Source of the DNA: A07HB70 sp964512675
Lineage (GTDB): Archaea; Halobacteriota; Halobacteria; Halobacteriales; Haloferacaceae
Direction: 5' to 3'
Assembly (NCBI GenBank): GCA_964512675.1
Contig: CAZEJR010000002.1
Span: 76,126-140,125 of the forward strand
Length of the DNA stretch: 64,000 bases
Position numbers and translations under genes: made by a program. The notes beneath the pieces were generated by a model. It was not told the DNA's origin, did no database searches, and saw only the letters and a program-made list of their open reading frames with translations. This document shows, piece by piece, positions 34,858 to 42,582 of the stretch (within the stretch, counting starts at the first letter, position 1; each line of letters opens with the position of its first letter).

Positions 34858-35046
34858 GTACACGACGGGACCGCCCGCGTCGGGTCGCCGTCGGCGTTCG
34901 CGGCCCGACGACACGAAGCCGCCGGCGGACGGTGCGGTATCGGGCCGGAGCGGAGGGCGACCGGGACGGCGGCGTCTGCCCGCCGGTCCGGGAGTCGCGG
35001 GGCGGCACGACACCCTTTTGCCCGCCACTCCCGAAACTCACGTACC

Positions 35047-35460
35047 ATGGGTATGGGCTCGGACATGTACCGGCAGCAGATCCTCGATCACTACCGCAAC
35101 CCGCGGAACTACGGGGAACTGCCGGACCCGACGTTCAGCCACGCGGGCGAGAACCCCTCGTGTGGCGACGAGATTCGGGTGGACGTGACGCTGGACGACG
35201 ACGAGGTGATACGACAGGCGTCGTTCACCGGCGACGGCTGTGCTATTTCGCAGGCCGCGGCGTCGATGCTCACCGGCGAACTCGTCGGGATGACTGTCGA
35301 CGAGCTGGAGGCACTGGACCGCGACGACGTCCTCGAGCTCCTCGGCGTCGACGTGACTCCGATGCGGGTCAAGTGCGCCGTTCTCGCCGAGAAGGTCGCG
35401 CAGGACGGAGCGCGGATCCACCGCGGCGAGGCCGACGTCGACCGGACGACCACCGAGTAG
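35047..35460 (+). CDS. sufU: SUF system scaffold/sulfur carrier SufU
   Basis: A 137-residue IscU/NifU-N-like protein that accepts sulfur from SufS. YRQQILDHYRNPRNYGELPD is the family start; the three conserved cysteines are C39 in NPSCGDEI, C65 in GDGCAISQAAASML, and one in RVKCAVLAEK. Asp in the CGDEI motif binds Zn. Start is ATG 35047, with a CCCTTTTGCCC element about 28 bases upstream. The stop is four bases from the convergent radA stop. Confidence 0.95.
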   Translation: MGMGSDMYRQQILDHYRNPRNYGELPDPTFSHAGENPSCGDEIRVDVTLDDDEVIRQASFTGDGCAISQAAASMLTGELVGMTVDELEALDRDDVLELLGVDVTPMRVKCAVLAEKVAQDGARIHRGEADVDRTTTE

Positions 35461-35463
35461 CCG

Positions 35464-36495
35464 CTACTCGGGCTTGAGGCCGCCGTCCTGAACCCGCATC
35501 ACGGCCTCACCGTCGGCGAGGTTCGGCGCGTCGACCAGACGGACGATACGCTTGTCGTTTTTCGACTTGCGGAGGTAGATCCGGAACGTCGACTTGTGCC
35601 CGAGGATGTTGCCGCCGATCGGCTGGGTCGGGTCGCCGAAGTAGGAGTCGGGGTTGGAGGCGACCTGGTTCGTGACGAGGACGGCGGTGTTGTGGAGGTT
35701 GCCGACCCGGTCGAGGTCGTGGAGGTGTTTGTTCAGCTTCTGCTGGCGTTCGGCGAGTTCCCCCCGACCGACGTACTCCGCGCGGAAGTGGGCGGTGAGC
35801 GAGTCGACACAGAGCAGGCGGATCGGCCGCGCCGTCTCGGCGTGGTCGCTCGCGAGGTCTTCGGCCTTCTCCGCCAAGAGCATCTGGTGGTTGGCGTTGA
35901 ACGCCTTCGCGACGTGGATGTGGTCGAGGAACGACTCGAGCAGCGCCTCCATCGCCTCGTCGTCGCCGGGCGACCCCTCGATGTCGCGGCGCTCTAGCTC
36001 GTCGGCGATGATCGCGTCGTCCAGCCCACGCACCATGTCGTCGATGCGCTCCGGACGGAACGTGTCCTCACTGTCGACGAAGATCGCGGCGCCGTCGAGT
36101 CCGCCGTGGTCGCGGGGCAGCTGGACGTTGACCGCCATCTGGTGGGTGACCTGCGACTTGCCGGCGCCGAACTCGCCGTACACCTCGGTGATCGACTGTG
36201 TCTCCATCCCGCCGCCGAGCAGGTCGTCCACCTCGTCGATCTGCCACGACAGCTTGCCGATCTCGCGTCGCCGCTCGAGCACCGTCGCGCCCGTCTCGAA
36301 GCCGCCGACGTCGGCGGCCTCGCGCGCGGCCTGGATGATGTCGCCCGCCGTCGAGTCGCCGACGTCGGCCTGCTGTGAGAGCTCGCCGGCGCTCGCGACG
36401 GCGATGCTCTGGAAGGTGTCGAATCCCGCGTCGGTCAGCTTGTCGGACGTCGCCGGACCCACACCCGGCAGACTCTCGAGGTCCTCCTGTGGCAC
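35464..36495 (-). CDS. radA: DNA repair and recombination protein RadA
   Basis: The 343-residue archaeal recombinase (RecA/Rad51 family). N-terminal helix-hairpin-helix domain (LESLPGVGPATSDKLTDAGF). Walker A VYGEFGAGKSQVTHQMAV (about residues 105-122), Walker B IRLLCVDSLTAHFR, and the L2 loop VLVTNQVASNPDSYFG with the polymerisation region FETGATVLERRREIG. GTG start. It forms filaments for homology search and feeds junctions to Hjc. A repeat and TATA region lie directly upstream. Confidence 0.97.
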   Translation of the reverse strand: MPQEDLESLPGVGPATSDKLTDAGFDTFQSIAVASAGELSQQADVGDSTAGDIIQAAREAADVGGFETGATVLERRREIGKLSWQIDEVDDLLGGGMETQSITEVYGEFGAGKSQVTHQMAVNVQLPRDHGGLDGAAIFVDSEDTFRPERIDDMVRGLDDAIIADELERRDIEGSPGDDEAMEALLESFLDHIHVAKAFNANHQMLLAEKAEDLASDHAETARPIRLLCVDSLTAHFRAEYVGRGELAERQQKLNKHLHDLDRVGNLHNTAVLVTNQVASNPDSYFGDPTQPIGGNILGHKSTFRIYLRKSKNDKRIVRLVDAPNLADGEAVMRVQDGGLKPE

Positions 36496-36516
36496 GAACC
36501 GGAGTAGCGCGTCACC

Positions 36517-36528
36517 GGTATTAAACCC
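36517..36528 (-). promoter_or_regulatory. TATA-like element of radA
   Basis: On the minus strand GGGTTTAATACC lies 22-33 bases upstream of the GTG start, a good TATA element for a leaderless transcript. Confidence 0.6.
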
Positions 36529-36539
36529 ACGCAGCTCCG

Positions 36540-36555
36540 TTCACACCAAAGTGAA
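36540..36555. repeat. TTCAC-N6-GTGAA inverted repeat upstream of radA
   Basis: TTCACACCAAAGTGAA, 5-base arms, just upstream of the radA TATA element and before the end of pspAB; a neighbouring GTGAAAGTGG gives a further half-site. Position fits an activator or repressor site, possibly damage-responsive, but this is inference. Confidence 0.4.
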
Positions 36556-36560
36556 AGTGG

Positions 36561-37178
36561 TCACTCCCACGGGTGACCGCCGCGGCTGTCGGGCCACAGC
36601 GGGTACCAGTACGACTCGTCGTCCTCGACGCCGAGTTCCCCGTCGAGGACGGACCGGAGCTTGAACTCCAGCTGGTTGTCACGCTCGTGGCCGCCGCGCG
36701 GCGCGAACGGGTAGTAGGCGCCACGGCGGAAGGAGTAGACCCAGTACGCGCGGCCCCGGTCGCCGTCCCGGGTCGGCTCGAACGCGAAGACGGCGGCGAG
36801 AAGCCGGGAGCCGTAGCCGCGCTCGACGAATGTGTCGGCGGCGAAGTGGACACTCGTCACGAGGTCCTCCGGGTCGGGGTCCGACAGCACGACCCAGTCG
36901 TAGCCGTGGTCGTCGGTCGTCCGGCGGAACGTCGTGCCCGTCTCGTCTGCGCCCGCCCGCAGGATCGACTCGACTTCGTCGACGGCGTCCGCGAAGTCGG
37001 TGGCGCCGACGTCGGCGAAACAGAGCGCCGCCGCGTCCGCCGGAACCATGCCGAGGTCGGCCTCCATCGTCACGTACGCCGTCGACATCCCCCAGAGGTC
37101 CTCCGGGTCGGCAGCACTCGTCGCGTCCCGCTCCGCACGCACCCCGAGCACCTCGCGAATCGTGTTCAGGAGACCCAT
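36561..37178 (-). CDS. pspAB: PspA-associated protein PspAB
   Basis: A 205-residue haloarchaeal and bacterial PspA-associated protein. MGLLNTIREVLGVRAERDAT and the family core AAALCFADVGATDFADAVDE, WVVLSDPDPEDLVTSVHFAA, and YWVYSFRRGAYYPFAPRGGH are recognised. PspA-type systems guard the membrane; PspAB is often paired with HtpX. It is 106 bases downstream of htpX on the same strand, so the two likely form one transcription unit. No PspA gene is in the window. Confidence 0.87.
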   Translation of the reverse strand: MGLLNTIREVLGVRAERDATSAADPEDLWGMSTAYVTMEADLGMVPADAAALCFADVGATDFADAVDEVESILRAGADETGTTFRRTTDDHGYDWVVLSDPDPEDLVTSVHFAADTFVERGYGSRLLAAVFAFEPTRDGDRGRAYWVYSFRRGAYYPFAPRGGHERDNQLEFKLRSVLDGELGVEDDESYWYPLWPDSRGGHPWE

Positions 37179-37284
37179 GACAGGAGGTGGTGCGAGGGGG
37201 GCAAGGCGGTTACGGCACGGGGCGCGTTCGCCGTGTCACGCCGGGGCAGACCACACGCGTCGCGGGGAGCCGTCCGTCCCGGGC

Positions 37285-38160
37285 TCACCGCGCCTCGAGG
37301 TCGCGCTCCAGCTCCCGCAGCCGCTCGACACGTCGCTCCGTCGGCGGGTGTGTCGAGGCGATACGGCCGATGAACCCGCTCCGGATCGGCAGGATGAAGA
37401 ACGCGTTCATCTCGGCCTGCTCGCGCATGTCCTCTTTCGGCACCCGGTCCATCCGCCCGTCGATCGTCAGGAGTGCGGACGCGAGCGCCCCCGGTCGGCC
37501 CGTGATCGAGGCGGCACCGCGGTCGGCGGCGTACTCGCGGTAGCGCGACAGCGCCCGGACCAGGAGAAAGGAGACGACCCAGACGAGCAGGGAGACGCCG
37601 ATCGCCACGATCACCCGCCCGCCGCCGTTCCGGTCCCGGCCGCCGGCGAACAGCCAGCCCCACCGGACGACGAGGAGCGCCAGCGTCGACAGGAACGAGG
37701 CGATCGTCATCACCATCACGTCGCGGTTCTTGACGTGTGCGAGTTCGTGTGCCAGCACGCCCTCCAGCTCGTCGTCGTCGAGGGACCGGAGCAGTCCCTT
37801 CGTGACACAGACGGTCGCCGAGGACTGCGAGCGACCCGCCGCGAAGGCGTTCGGCACGCTGGTGTCGGCGACGGCCACCGTCGGCTTCGGCACGTCCGCC
37901 TGCTGCGAGAGCCGTCCGACCGTCGCATGGAGGCCTGGGTACTCGTTCTCGCTCACCTCCGTCGCGCCCATCGAGTACAGCGCCAGCTTGTCCGAGAACA
38001 GGAGCTGTGCGAGGCTGAACAGGCCCATCACGACGACGATGCCGAGCAGTCCGACGCCGTACGCGGCCAGGGCGCCGATGAACACGACGTACAGGACACC
38101 GAGCAGGAGCATCGTGACGAGCATCCGCGCACGCAGCCCCCAGTCGGCCTTCCACTCCAT
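37285..38160 (-). CDS. htpX: protease HtpX homologue (M48)
   Basis: A 291-residue membrane-bound zinc protease for damaged membrane proteins. Catalytic motif VLAHELAHVKNRDVMVM (HExxH) at about residues 132-148; the third zinc ligand is in the YREYAADRGAASITG region. Two N-terminal helices (about residues 12-32 and 36-55) and a central hairpin around 155-195 span the membrane. C-terminus ASTHPPTERRVERLREL matches the M48 family end. ATG at 38158-38160 behind a TTTAAT promoter. Forms a unit with pspAB. Confidence 0.95.
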   Translation of the reverse strand: MEWKADWGLRARMLVTMLLLGVLYVVFIGALAAYGVGLLGIVVVMGLFSLAQLLFSDKLALYSMGATEVSENEYPGLHATVGRLSQQADVPKPTVAVADTSVPNAFAAGRSQSSATVCVTKGLLRSLDDDELEGVLAHELAHVKNRDVMVMTIASFLSTLALLVVRWGWLFAGGRDRNGGGRVIVAIGVSLLVWVVSFLLVRALSRYREYAADRGAASITGRPGALASALLTIDGRMDRVPKEDMREQAEMNAFFILPIRSGFIGRIASTHPPTERRVERLRELERDLEAR

Positions 38161-38183
38161 GCCTCGGGGTAACCGCCGCGGCG

Positions 38184-38191
38184 ATTAAACA
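38184..38191 (-). promoter_or_regulatory. TATA-like element of htpX
   Basis: On the minus strand TGTTTAAT lies 24-31 bases before the htpX ATG. Confidence 0.55.
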
Positions 38192-38316
38192 CTCTCGGCT
38201 TCTGGTCGCGGGCCGCGTGGCTCGCCACTCGCCGGGGCGTCGCCCGCTCGGGTCCGTGTCGGTCTCGCGCCACGTACTCCGGGGCGCTTTTGAACGCCGG
38301 GGAGCGACTACCGACG

Positions 38317-39423
38317 ATGAGTTCCGGGCGGTTCTGTCCGCGCTGTGGCGACACCGTGCCCGACCGGTCGGAGCCGCTGCCGGACGCAGCGCGCGACGGA
38401 CGGGCAGCGGCGCTCTGTGACGCCTGCTACCTCGACGACTTCGACCTCGTGGACGCACCGGAGCGGATCGAGGTGCCGGTCTGTGCGACCTGTGGCGCCG
38501 TCCGGCGTGGCAGCTCGTGGCGCGACGTCGGCGCGCGGGACTACACCGACGTCGCGGTCGACGCCACCCGCGAGGCGCTGGGCGTCCACGTCGACGCCCG
38601 TGCCGTTGAGTGGGGGGTCGACCCGGAGCAGGTCGACGAGAACACCGTCCGGATGCGGTGTCGGTTCACCGGCGTCGTGCGCGAGACGCCGGTCGAGGCG
38701 GAGGCGACGGTCGACGTGAAGATGTCGCGGGGAGCCTGTGACCGCTGTGGCCGGATCGCCGGCGGCTACCACAACGCCCTCGTCCAGGTGCGTGCCGTTG
38801 GCCGGACGCCGACGGGCGAAGAGCGGTCCCGTGCCGTCGACCTCGCCCACGCGTACGTCGCGGAGCGCGAGGCGACGGGCGACCGGAACGCGTTCGTGAC
38901 GGAGGTAGACGAACACGCCGACGGGGTCGACGTGAAGATATCGACGGCGCAGATGGGCCAGGGCGTCGCGACCCGGGTCACGCGCGAACTCGGCGGGACA
39001 GCCGAACACCACCCGACGCTCGTGACGGAGGACGAGGACGGCGACGAGGTGTACCGCGTCACCTACGCCGTCCGCCTGCCCGCGTTCACCCCCGGCGACG
39101 TGGTCGACCCGGGGGACGGCGGCGGGCCGGTACTCGTCCGTGGCGTCGGCGACCGGGTGACCGGCGTCCGGCTGGCGTCGGGCGAGCGCTGGACGTCGTC
39201 GCGCGAGGCCGGACTCGACCCCGACGCCCGGAAGGTCGGCGAGCGGTCGGACGCGGTCGAGACGGCGCTGGTCGCGGTCGAGGACGACCACGCGGTCCGG
39301 GTGCTCGACCCGAAGACGTACGAGACGGTGAGCGTGCCGCGCCCCGACCACCTCGACGCCGACGCCGAGACCGTGCCGGTGCTGCGGAGCCGGGCCGGAC
39401 TCCACGTGCTGCCAGAGACGTAG
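38317..39423 (+). CDS. nmd3: NMD3-related 60S/50S export-adaptor family protein
   Basis: A 368-residue archaeal NMD3 homologue. Zinc-ribbon cysteines: FCPRCGDTVPD and ALCDACYLDD near the N-terminus, VPVCATCGAVRRG, then ACDRCGRIAGGYHNALVQVR. In eukaryotes NMD3 attaches to the large ribosomal subunit with eIF6; the archaeal protein probably has a similar late-assembly role. eIF6 is also in this window. Start ATG at 38317; a CGCTTTTGA element 28 bases upstream marks the promoter. A longer start at 38290 lies inside that promoter and is unlikely. Confidence 0.9.
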   Translation: MSSGRFCPRCGDTVPDRSEPLPDAARDGRAAALCDACYLDDFDLVDAPERIEVPVCATCGAVRRGSSWRDVGARDYTDVAVDATREALGVHVDARAVEWGVDPEQVDENTVRMRCRFTGVVRETPVEAEATVDVKMSRGACDRCGRIAGGYHNALVQVRAVGRTPTGEERSRAVDLAHAYVAEREATGDRNAFVTEVDEHADGVDVKISTAQMGQGVATRVTRELGGTAEHHPTLVTEDEDGDEVYRVTYAVRLPAFTPGDVVDPGDGGGPVLVRGVGDRVTGVRLASGERWTSSREAGLDPDARKVGERSDAVETALVAVEDDHAVRVLDPKTYETVSVPRPDHLDADAETVPVLRSRAGLHVLPET

Positions 39424-39447
39424 CCGTGCGTCCGGAAGCGCCCCGCG

Positions 39448-39585
39448 TTACTGTGTCACGCCGTACGCGTGTGCTGCCGCACGGAGCTCTCGTTCGGTGC
39501 AGCCGGCCATCCGTGCCGCCCGGCGGTCCGACAGTGTGCCGCTCCGGTACAGCTCCAGCGCCGTGTTGAATCCTCGCGGAGTCAC
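39448..39585 (-). CDS. small HTH-like protein
   Basis: A 45-residue protein from the GTG at 39583-39585: MTPRGFNTALELYRSGTLSD then RRAARMAGCTERELRAAAHA. The pattern matches the short haloarchaeal helix-turn-helix proteins of the DUF7317 kind (tentative name). A GATTACATC element about 25-33 bases upstream is a good TATA box, which supports the short start; the frame is open 42 codons further but through AT-rich sequence. Probably a DNA-binding regulator of unknown target. Confidence 0.55.
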   Translation of the reverse strand: MTPRGFNTALELYRSGTLSDRRAARMAGCTERELRAAAHAYGVTQ

Positions 39586-39714
39586 GACGATCGCGCGTCT
39601 GGCTCTTCCGATGTAATCCTGTCGAAAAGTAACCAGAACTGCAAAAAAACTGAACGCGCGGTTTCTCAACACCACGACTGTCGTCCGACTGCCCGCGAGC
39701 GTGTCTGGCACCCG

Positions 39715-40236
39715 TCAGCCGTCGCTCCACACGTCCGAGAGCGGGTGGTCGCCGGCGTCGGAGCCGTTCGACGCCCCCGAGTGCTCCGGACGACCGCGCG
39801 AGCGGCGCGCTCCCCGGCGACTCGGACACCCCGGCGGGCGCCGCGCCGGCGTCCAGCGGCGGCAGGTCCGGGATCGACGTCCGGTCGACCGCGGCGAACC
39901 AGTCGGGAAGGGCACCGCGCGCGGTCGACGGGTGTCGAGCGCTCGCCGAGCAGGATACAGCGGTAGTTCGACTTCCCGCGGATACCGCCACGTCGTCGAG
40001 CAGCGGGTCCTCTGCGACGGCGTCGAGCTGTGACACCTGCGGGGTGGTGTAGTACGCGCCGACGGGCCGAGCCGGGTCGGCCTCGTCGGGCCGGCGAGCG
40101 GCGCCGGCGACGGCGCGCGGACGAGAACCACGTCGTTGCCGGCGGCGAAGGCGTCGGCGACCCGCGAGAGCGTCGTACGCCGGGTCCCGCGGTACGACGG
40201 CGCCGGAGACCCGTCGGGGACCTGGGACGAGGTCAC
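39715..40236 (-). pseudogene. decayed DEAD/DEAH-type ATP-dependent helicase
   Basis: The GTG at 40234-40236 starts VTSSQVPDGSPAPSYRGTRR, then LSRVADAFAAGNDVVLVRAP, a helicase N-terminus. The P-loop that should follow (TGSGKS) is deleted: the frame reads SPAPLAG. Two frame changes later come EADPARPVGAYYTTPQVSQL, AVAEDPLLDDVAV, then IRGKSNYRCILLGERSTP, all typical of a haloarchaeal Rad3/DinG-like helicase. No later motif (DEAH, SAT, QxxR) is seen, and the gene is about a quarter of the normal length. The start codon still overlaps the zinc-protein stop (GTGA). Confidence 0.75.
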
Positions 40237-40436
40237 GACAGCGCCGCCACGTCCGCTGCGGTCGCGTCCCGGTCCTCCGGCAGTGCCTCGACGCAGTCGA
40301 AACAGAGGAGATGGTCGGTCCCGTCGGCGAGCGTCAGCGCCATTCCGCCGGGCGACTCGCCGGTGGTCCACAGCGTCTCCGCGCCGCCGCCGACCGCGAC
40401 ACGAGTACCACAGCCGTCACACGTCCGCTTCGCCAT
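40233..40436 (-). CDS. small zinc-binding protein
   Basis: A 67-residue protein with two Cys pairs: MAKRTCDGCGTRVAVGGGAE (CxxC) and HLLCFDCVEALPEDRDATAA (CxxC), enough for one zinc site. The central strand-turn-strand LTLADGTDHLLC resembles haloarchaeal zinc-ribbon families. Function unknown. Its TGA overlaps the GTG of the decayed helicase, so the two were once a coupled operon. ATG at 40434-40436; the upstream frame is not protein-like. Confidence 0.7.
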   Translation of the reverse strand: MAKRTCDGCGTRVAVGGGAETLWTTGESPGGMALTLADGTDHLLCFDCVEALPEDRDATAADVAALS

Positions 40437-40548
40437 GACGGGCCGAACGCGCTCCGGCTGAAAAGTCCTCGCCCGTCCAGCCGGGCGAGCAGGGCCGGTC
40501 TGTCGGGGCGGGCGAGACGGCGCCGGCGCGCGGCGGCACTTCCACACG

Positions 40549-40556
40549 CTTTAGCC
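40549..40556 (+). promoter_or_regulatory. TATA-like element before the short leader ORF
   Basis: CTTTAGCC ends 21 bases upstream of the GTG at 40578; it is about 95 bases upstream of the membrane-protein ATG, too far to be its leaderless promoter. Confidence 0.45.
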
Positions 40557-40577
40557 GGTGGCGGTCCAGTCGGAGAC

Positions 40578-40652
40578 GTGAGTGTGTTCGCCCGCGTCCG
40601 TACGGCTGCGCTGGCGCCGCCAGGCCACCCCGCGGCGCCGAGCGCGGCATGA
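40578..40652 (+). CDS. candidate 24-codon leader ORF
   Basis: GTG at 40578 opens VSVFARVRTAALAPPGHPAA, then PSAA and TGA, whose last bases overlap the ATG of the next gene (ATGA at 40649-40652). A TATA-like element is correctly placed upstream. The peptide has no known family; it may be a real small protein or only a translation-coupling device. Not confirmed. Confidence 0.4.
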   Translation: MSVFARVRTAALAPPGHPAAPSAA

Positions 40653-41329
40653 GTGTCCCGCCGCAGTACGGCGAGACGTGGGTGTACGAGTCTATCGTCG
40701 GGGCGCTCCCCGGGATAGACCTCTCCGAACCCCAGGCGGTGGCGATCCAGCTCGGCCTGTTCGAGGTCGCCGTGCTGGTCCTCGGCTGGTACTACGCCCT
40801 GCCGAGGGCGGTGCTCGCCGGCACGGTCGCCGTCGCGGTTGCCGCCGTCGGGAGCGTCGCGATGCTTCGGTTCAGCCGCGAGACGCGCGGTGTCCCCCTG
40901 CCGGACCCGTACCGCCGCCTGCTGTTCGGGTCCAGTGTCGAGGTGGTGCTCGCCGTCCTGGCGTTCGTCGCGCTCGTCACCCACGTCTTCGTCTTCGACC
41001 CTCAGCTGTTCGGCGACCTGTTCGGCGCCGACCCGCCAGTCGTCGTCGTCTACCTCACCCTGCTGGTGCTGTGGGACCTCTGTTACCGTATCGGCACGTC
41101 GTGGTGGGCGGCGGTCGTGTCGCTGTGGCGGTCGCTCCGCTACCAGTTCGACCCCGAGGCCGCCAGACGGCTCCGTCACGCGGACGGAATAAACGTCGCG
41201 TTCGCGGCGACACAGGTGGTGCTCTTACCGTTCCTCGACGGTCAGCCGGTGTTGCGACTCGCGGTCGGTGGCCACGTCGTCGCCGTCGGAGTCGTGTCGG
41301 GAGTGGCGGTCCTGCTCCTCGACGGCTAG
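40649..41329 (+). CDS. haloarchaeal conserved membrane protein
   Basis: A 226-residue protein with six hydrophobic segments (about residues 27-45, 52-68, 95-118, 128-146, 178-192, 203-222). N-terminus MSVPPQYGETWVYESIVGAL; central DPYRRLLFGSSVEVVLAVLA; WDLCYRIGTSWWAAVVSLWR is conserved-looking with three Trp. Haloarchaeal proteins of this type (DUF7530-like, tentative) are of unknown function. The ATG overlaps the stop of the short leader ORF. Its stop overlaps the convergent DUF5786 stop. Confidence 0.7.
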   Translation: MSVPPQYGETWVYESIVGALPGIDLSEPQAVAIQLGLFEVAVLVLGWYYALPRAVLAGTVAVAVAAVGSVAMLRFSRETRGVPLPDPYRRLLFGSSVEVVLAVLAFVALVTHVFVFDPQLFGDLFGADPPVVVVYLTLLVLWDLCYRIGTSWWAAVVSLWRSLRYQFDPEAARRLRHADGINVAFAATQVVLLPFLDGQPVLRLAVGGHVVAVGVVSGVAVLLLDG

Positions 41330-41496
41330 TCCTCCCGGAGCTGCTGGAACTGCTCGATGAGCGTGTCGGCGTCCGCTCCGTCCTCGAACTCGACGTCGCC
41401 GCGGAAGTCGACGCGCGCTCCGGCGGCGTCGGCCTCGACGCGGGTCTTCTCCGCACGCCGCTCGTGCTCGTCCTCGTCGTAGGCACCCATTCCCAT
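41326..41496 (-). CDS. DUF5786 family small protein
   Basis: A 56-residue acidic protein: MGMGAYDEDEHERRAEKTRV at the start and DADTLIEQFQQLRED at the end. This is the haloarchaeal DUF5786 pattern. No function is assigned. Too short for many gene finders. ATG at 41494-41496; a TATA box lies upstream. Confidence 0.85.
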   Translation of the reverse strand: MGMGAYDEDEHERRAEKTRVEADAAGARVDFRGDVEFEDGADADTLIEQFQQLRED

Positions 41497-41525
41497 GAGA
41501 CACGCTGACGTGAGACGCTGTCACA

Positions 41526-41534
41526 GATATATGT
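41526..41534 (-). promoter_or_regulatory. TATA box of the DUF5786 gene
   Basis: On the minus strand ACATATATC lies about 30-38 bases upstream of the ATG, a strong AT-rich match in this GC-rich region. Confidence 0.55.
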
Positions 41535-41584
41535 AACGGTCGTCCGGTCGGAAGGTCCAAACCCGCCCACCGGCTACGGAGGGC

Positions 41585-42571
41585 GTGGCACGTCCGCTCC
41601 GGTTCCGGTACGCCCCCGGCACGTGGACAGCCGACCGGGTGCGGCGGGAGGTGTTCGGGCCGCTCGACGGCAACCTCGGCGCCCGGATGGAGTCGCCGTG
41701 GTACGCGCCGCCGGACGGCTTCGAGGCGTGTCGCTTCGACGTCGACAACGGCGACACTGCGCTCATCTGCTGGGACGACGAGGCGGCCTACTGGCTCGGC
41801 AACACCGAGACGCCGTCCTCGCTGTGGCACACCGACAAGCGCGGCCTCGCGGCGGCGCCCGCCGCGGTGACGGCGTGGGCCGAACGGGAGTTTCTCGCGG
41901 AGCTGCTGGACGCGGAGCCGTGGCTCGCCCCGTACCCGACGCTCGCGCGCTTCTTCCTGCCCGTGCTCTGTTCGAAGGACGGGGCCGACTCCACGCGCGC
42001 GTTCCTCCGCGACCACGCCTGCGGATTCCCCGACGCCGACGCCGACGACGCCCTGACGTTCTACGACGCCGTCCTCGCGCGGGGGATCTTCGACGGCCAC
42101 CGCGAGACGATGGCGGCGAAGCTCGGGACGTCGGAGCGGGTCGACGAGGGACGGATGGCAGCGACGATGGGCGAGTTCGACGCCGCGCGCCTGCTCGACG
42201 ACGCCGGCCACGGGTTCACGCCCGAAGCGGCTGTCGACGGCGGCTACTCGCTCGACTACCGCACCGGGTCCGGACGCCTGGTCGAGGTGACCCGGCCGCT
42301 GCCCGCGGCACAGCGCGTCGCCGGTCCGATCGCCGGTCTGCGCGAGACGGCAGACGCAAAGACCGACGACCAGCTGGCCGGCCGTGCCGGCGAGGTGGCG
42401 CTGTTCGTCGACTGCACCTCGTTTCCCGACGACGACTGGGCACGGGTGGTCGGCGAGCGGCCCGAACCGGCCCACCGGCCCGCCGTCGTCTACCGCTACC
42501 GTCCCTCGGGGCGTCTGGGCGGGTACGTCCTCGGCGAGACGGGCCTGAACGTCGACAGGCTGTTCGACTGA
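41585..42571 (+). CDS. DUF5784 family protein
   Basis: A 328-residue haloarchaeal protein. MARPLRFRYAPGTWTADRVR, RRFDVDNGDTALICW-like and AYWLGNTETPSSLWHTDK segments are family-typical. Further on: FFLPVLCSKDGADSTRAFLR, MGEFDAARLLDDAGHGFTPE, and LVEVTRPLPAAQRVAGPIAG followed by VALFVDCTSFPDDDWARV. The last part is reminiscent of a restriction-endonuclease-like fold (D-x-x-x-VEVTRP), but no clear catalytic triad is seen. Function unknown. GTG start. Confidence 0.82.
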   Translation: MARPLRFRYAPGTWTADRVRREVFGPLDGNLGARMESPWYAPPDGFEACRFDVDNGDTALICWDDEAAYWLGNTETPSSLWHTDKRGLAAAPAAVTAWAEREFLAELLDAEPWLAPYPTLARFFLPVLCSKDGADSTRAFLRDHACGFPDADADDALTFYDAVLARGIFDGHRETMAAKLGTSERVDEGRMAATMGEFDAARLLDDAGHGFTPEAAVDGGYSLDYRTGSGRLVEVTRPLPAAQRVAGPIAGLRETADAKTDDQLAGRAGEVALFVDCTSFPDDDWARVVGERPEPAHRPAVVYRYRPSGRLGGYVLGETGLNVDRLFD

Positions 42572-42582
42572 CCACAAGCGGT

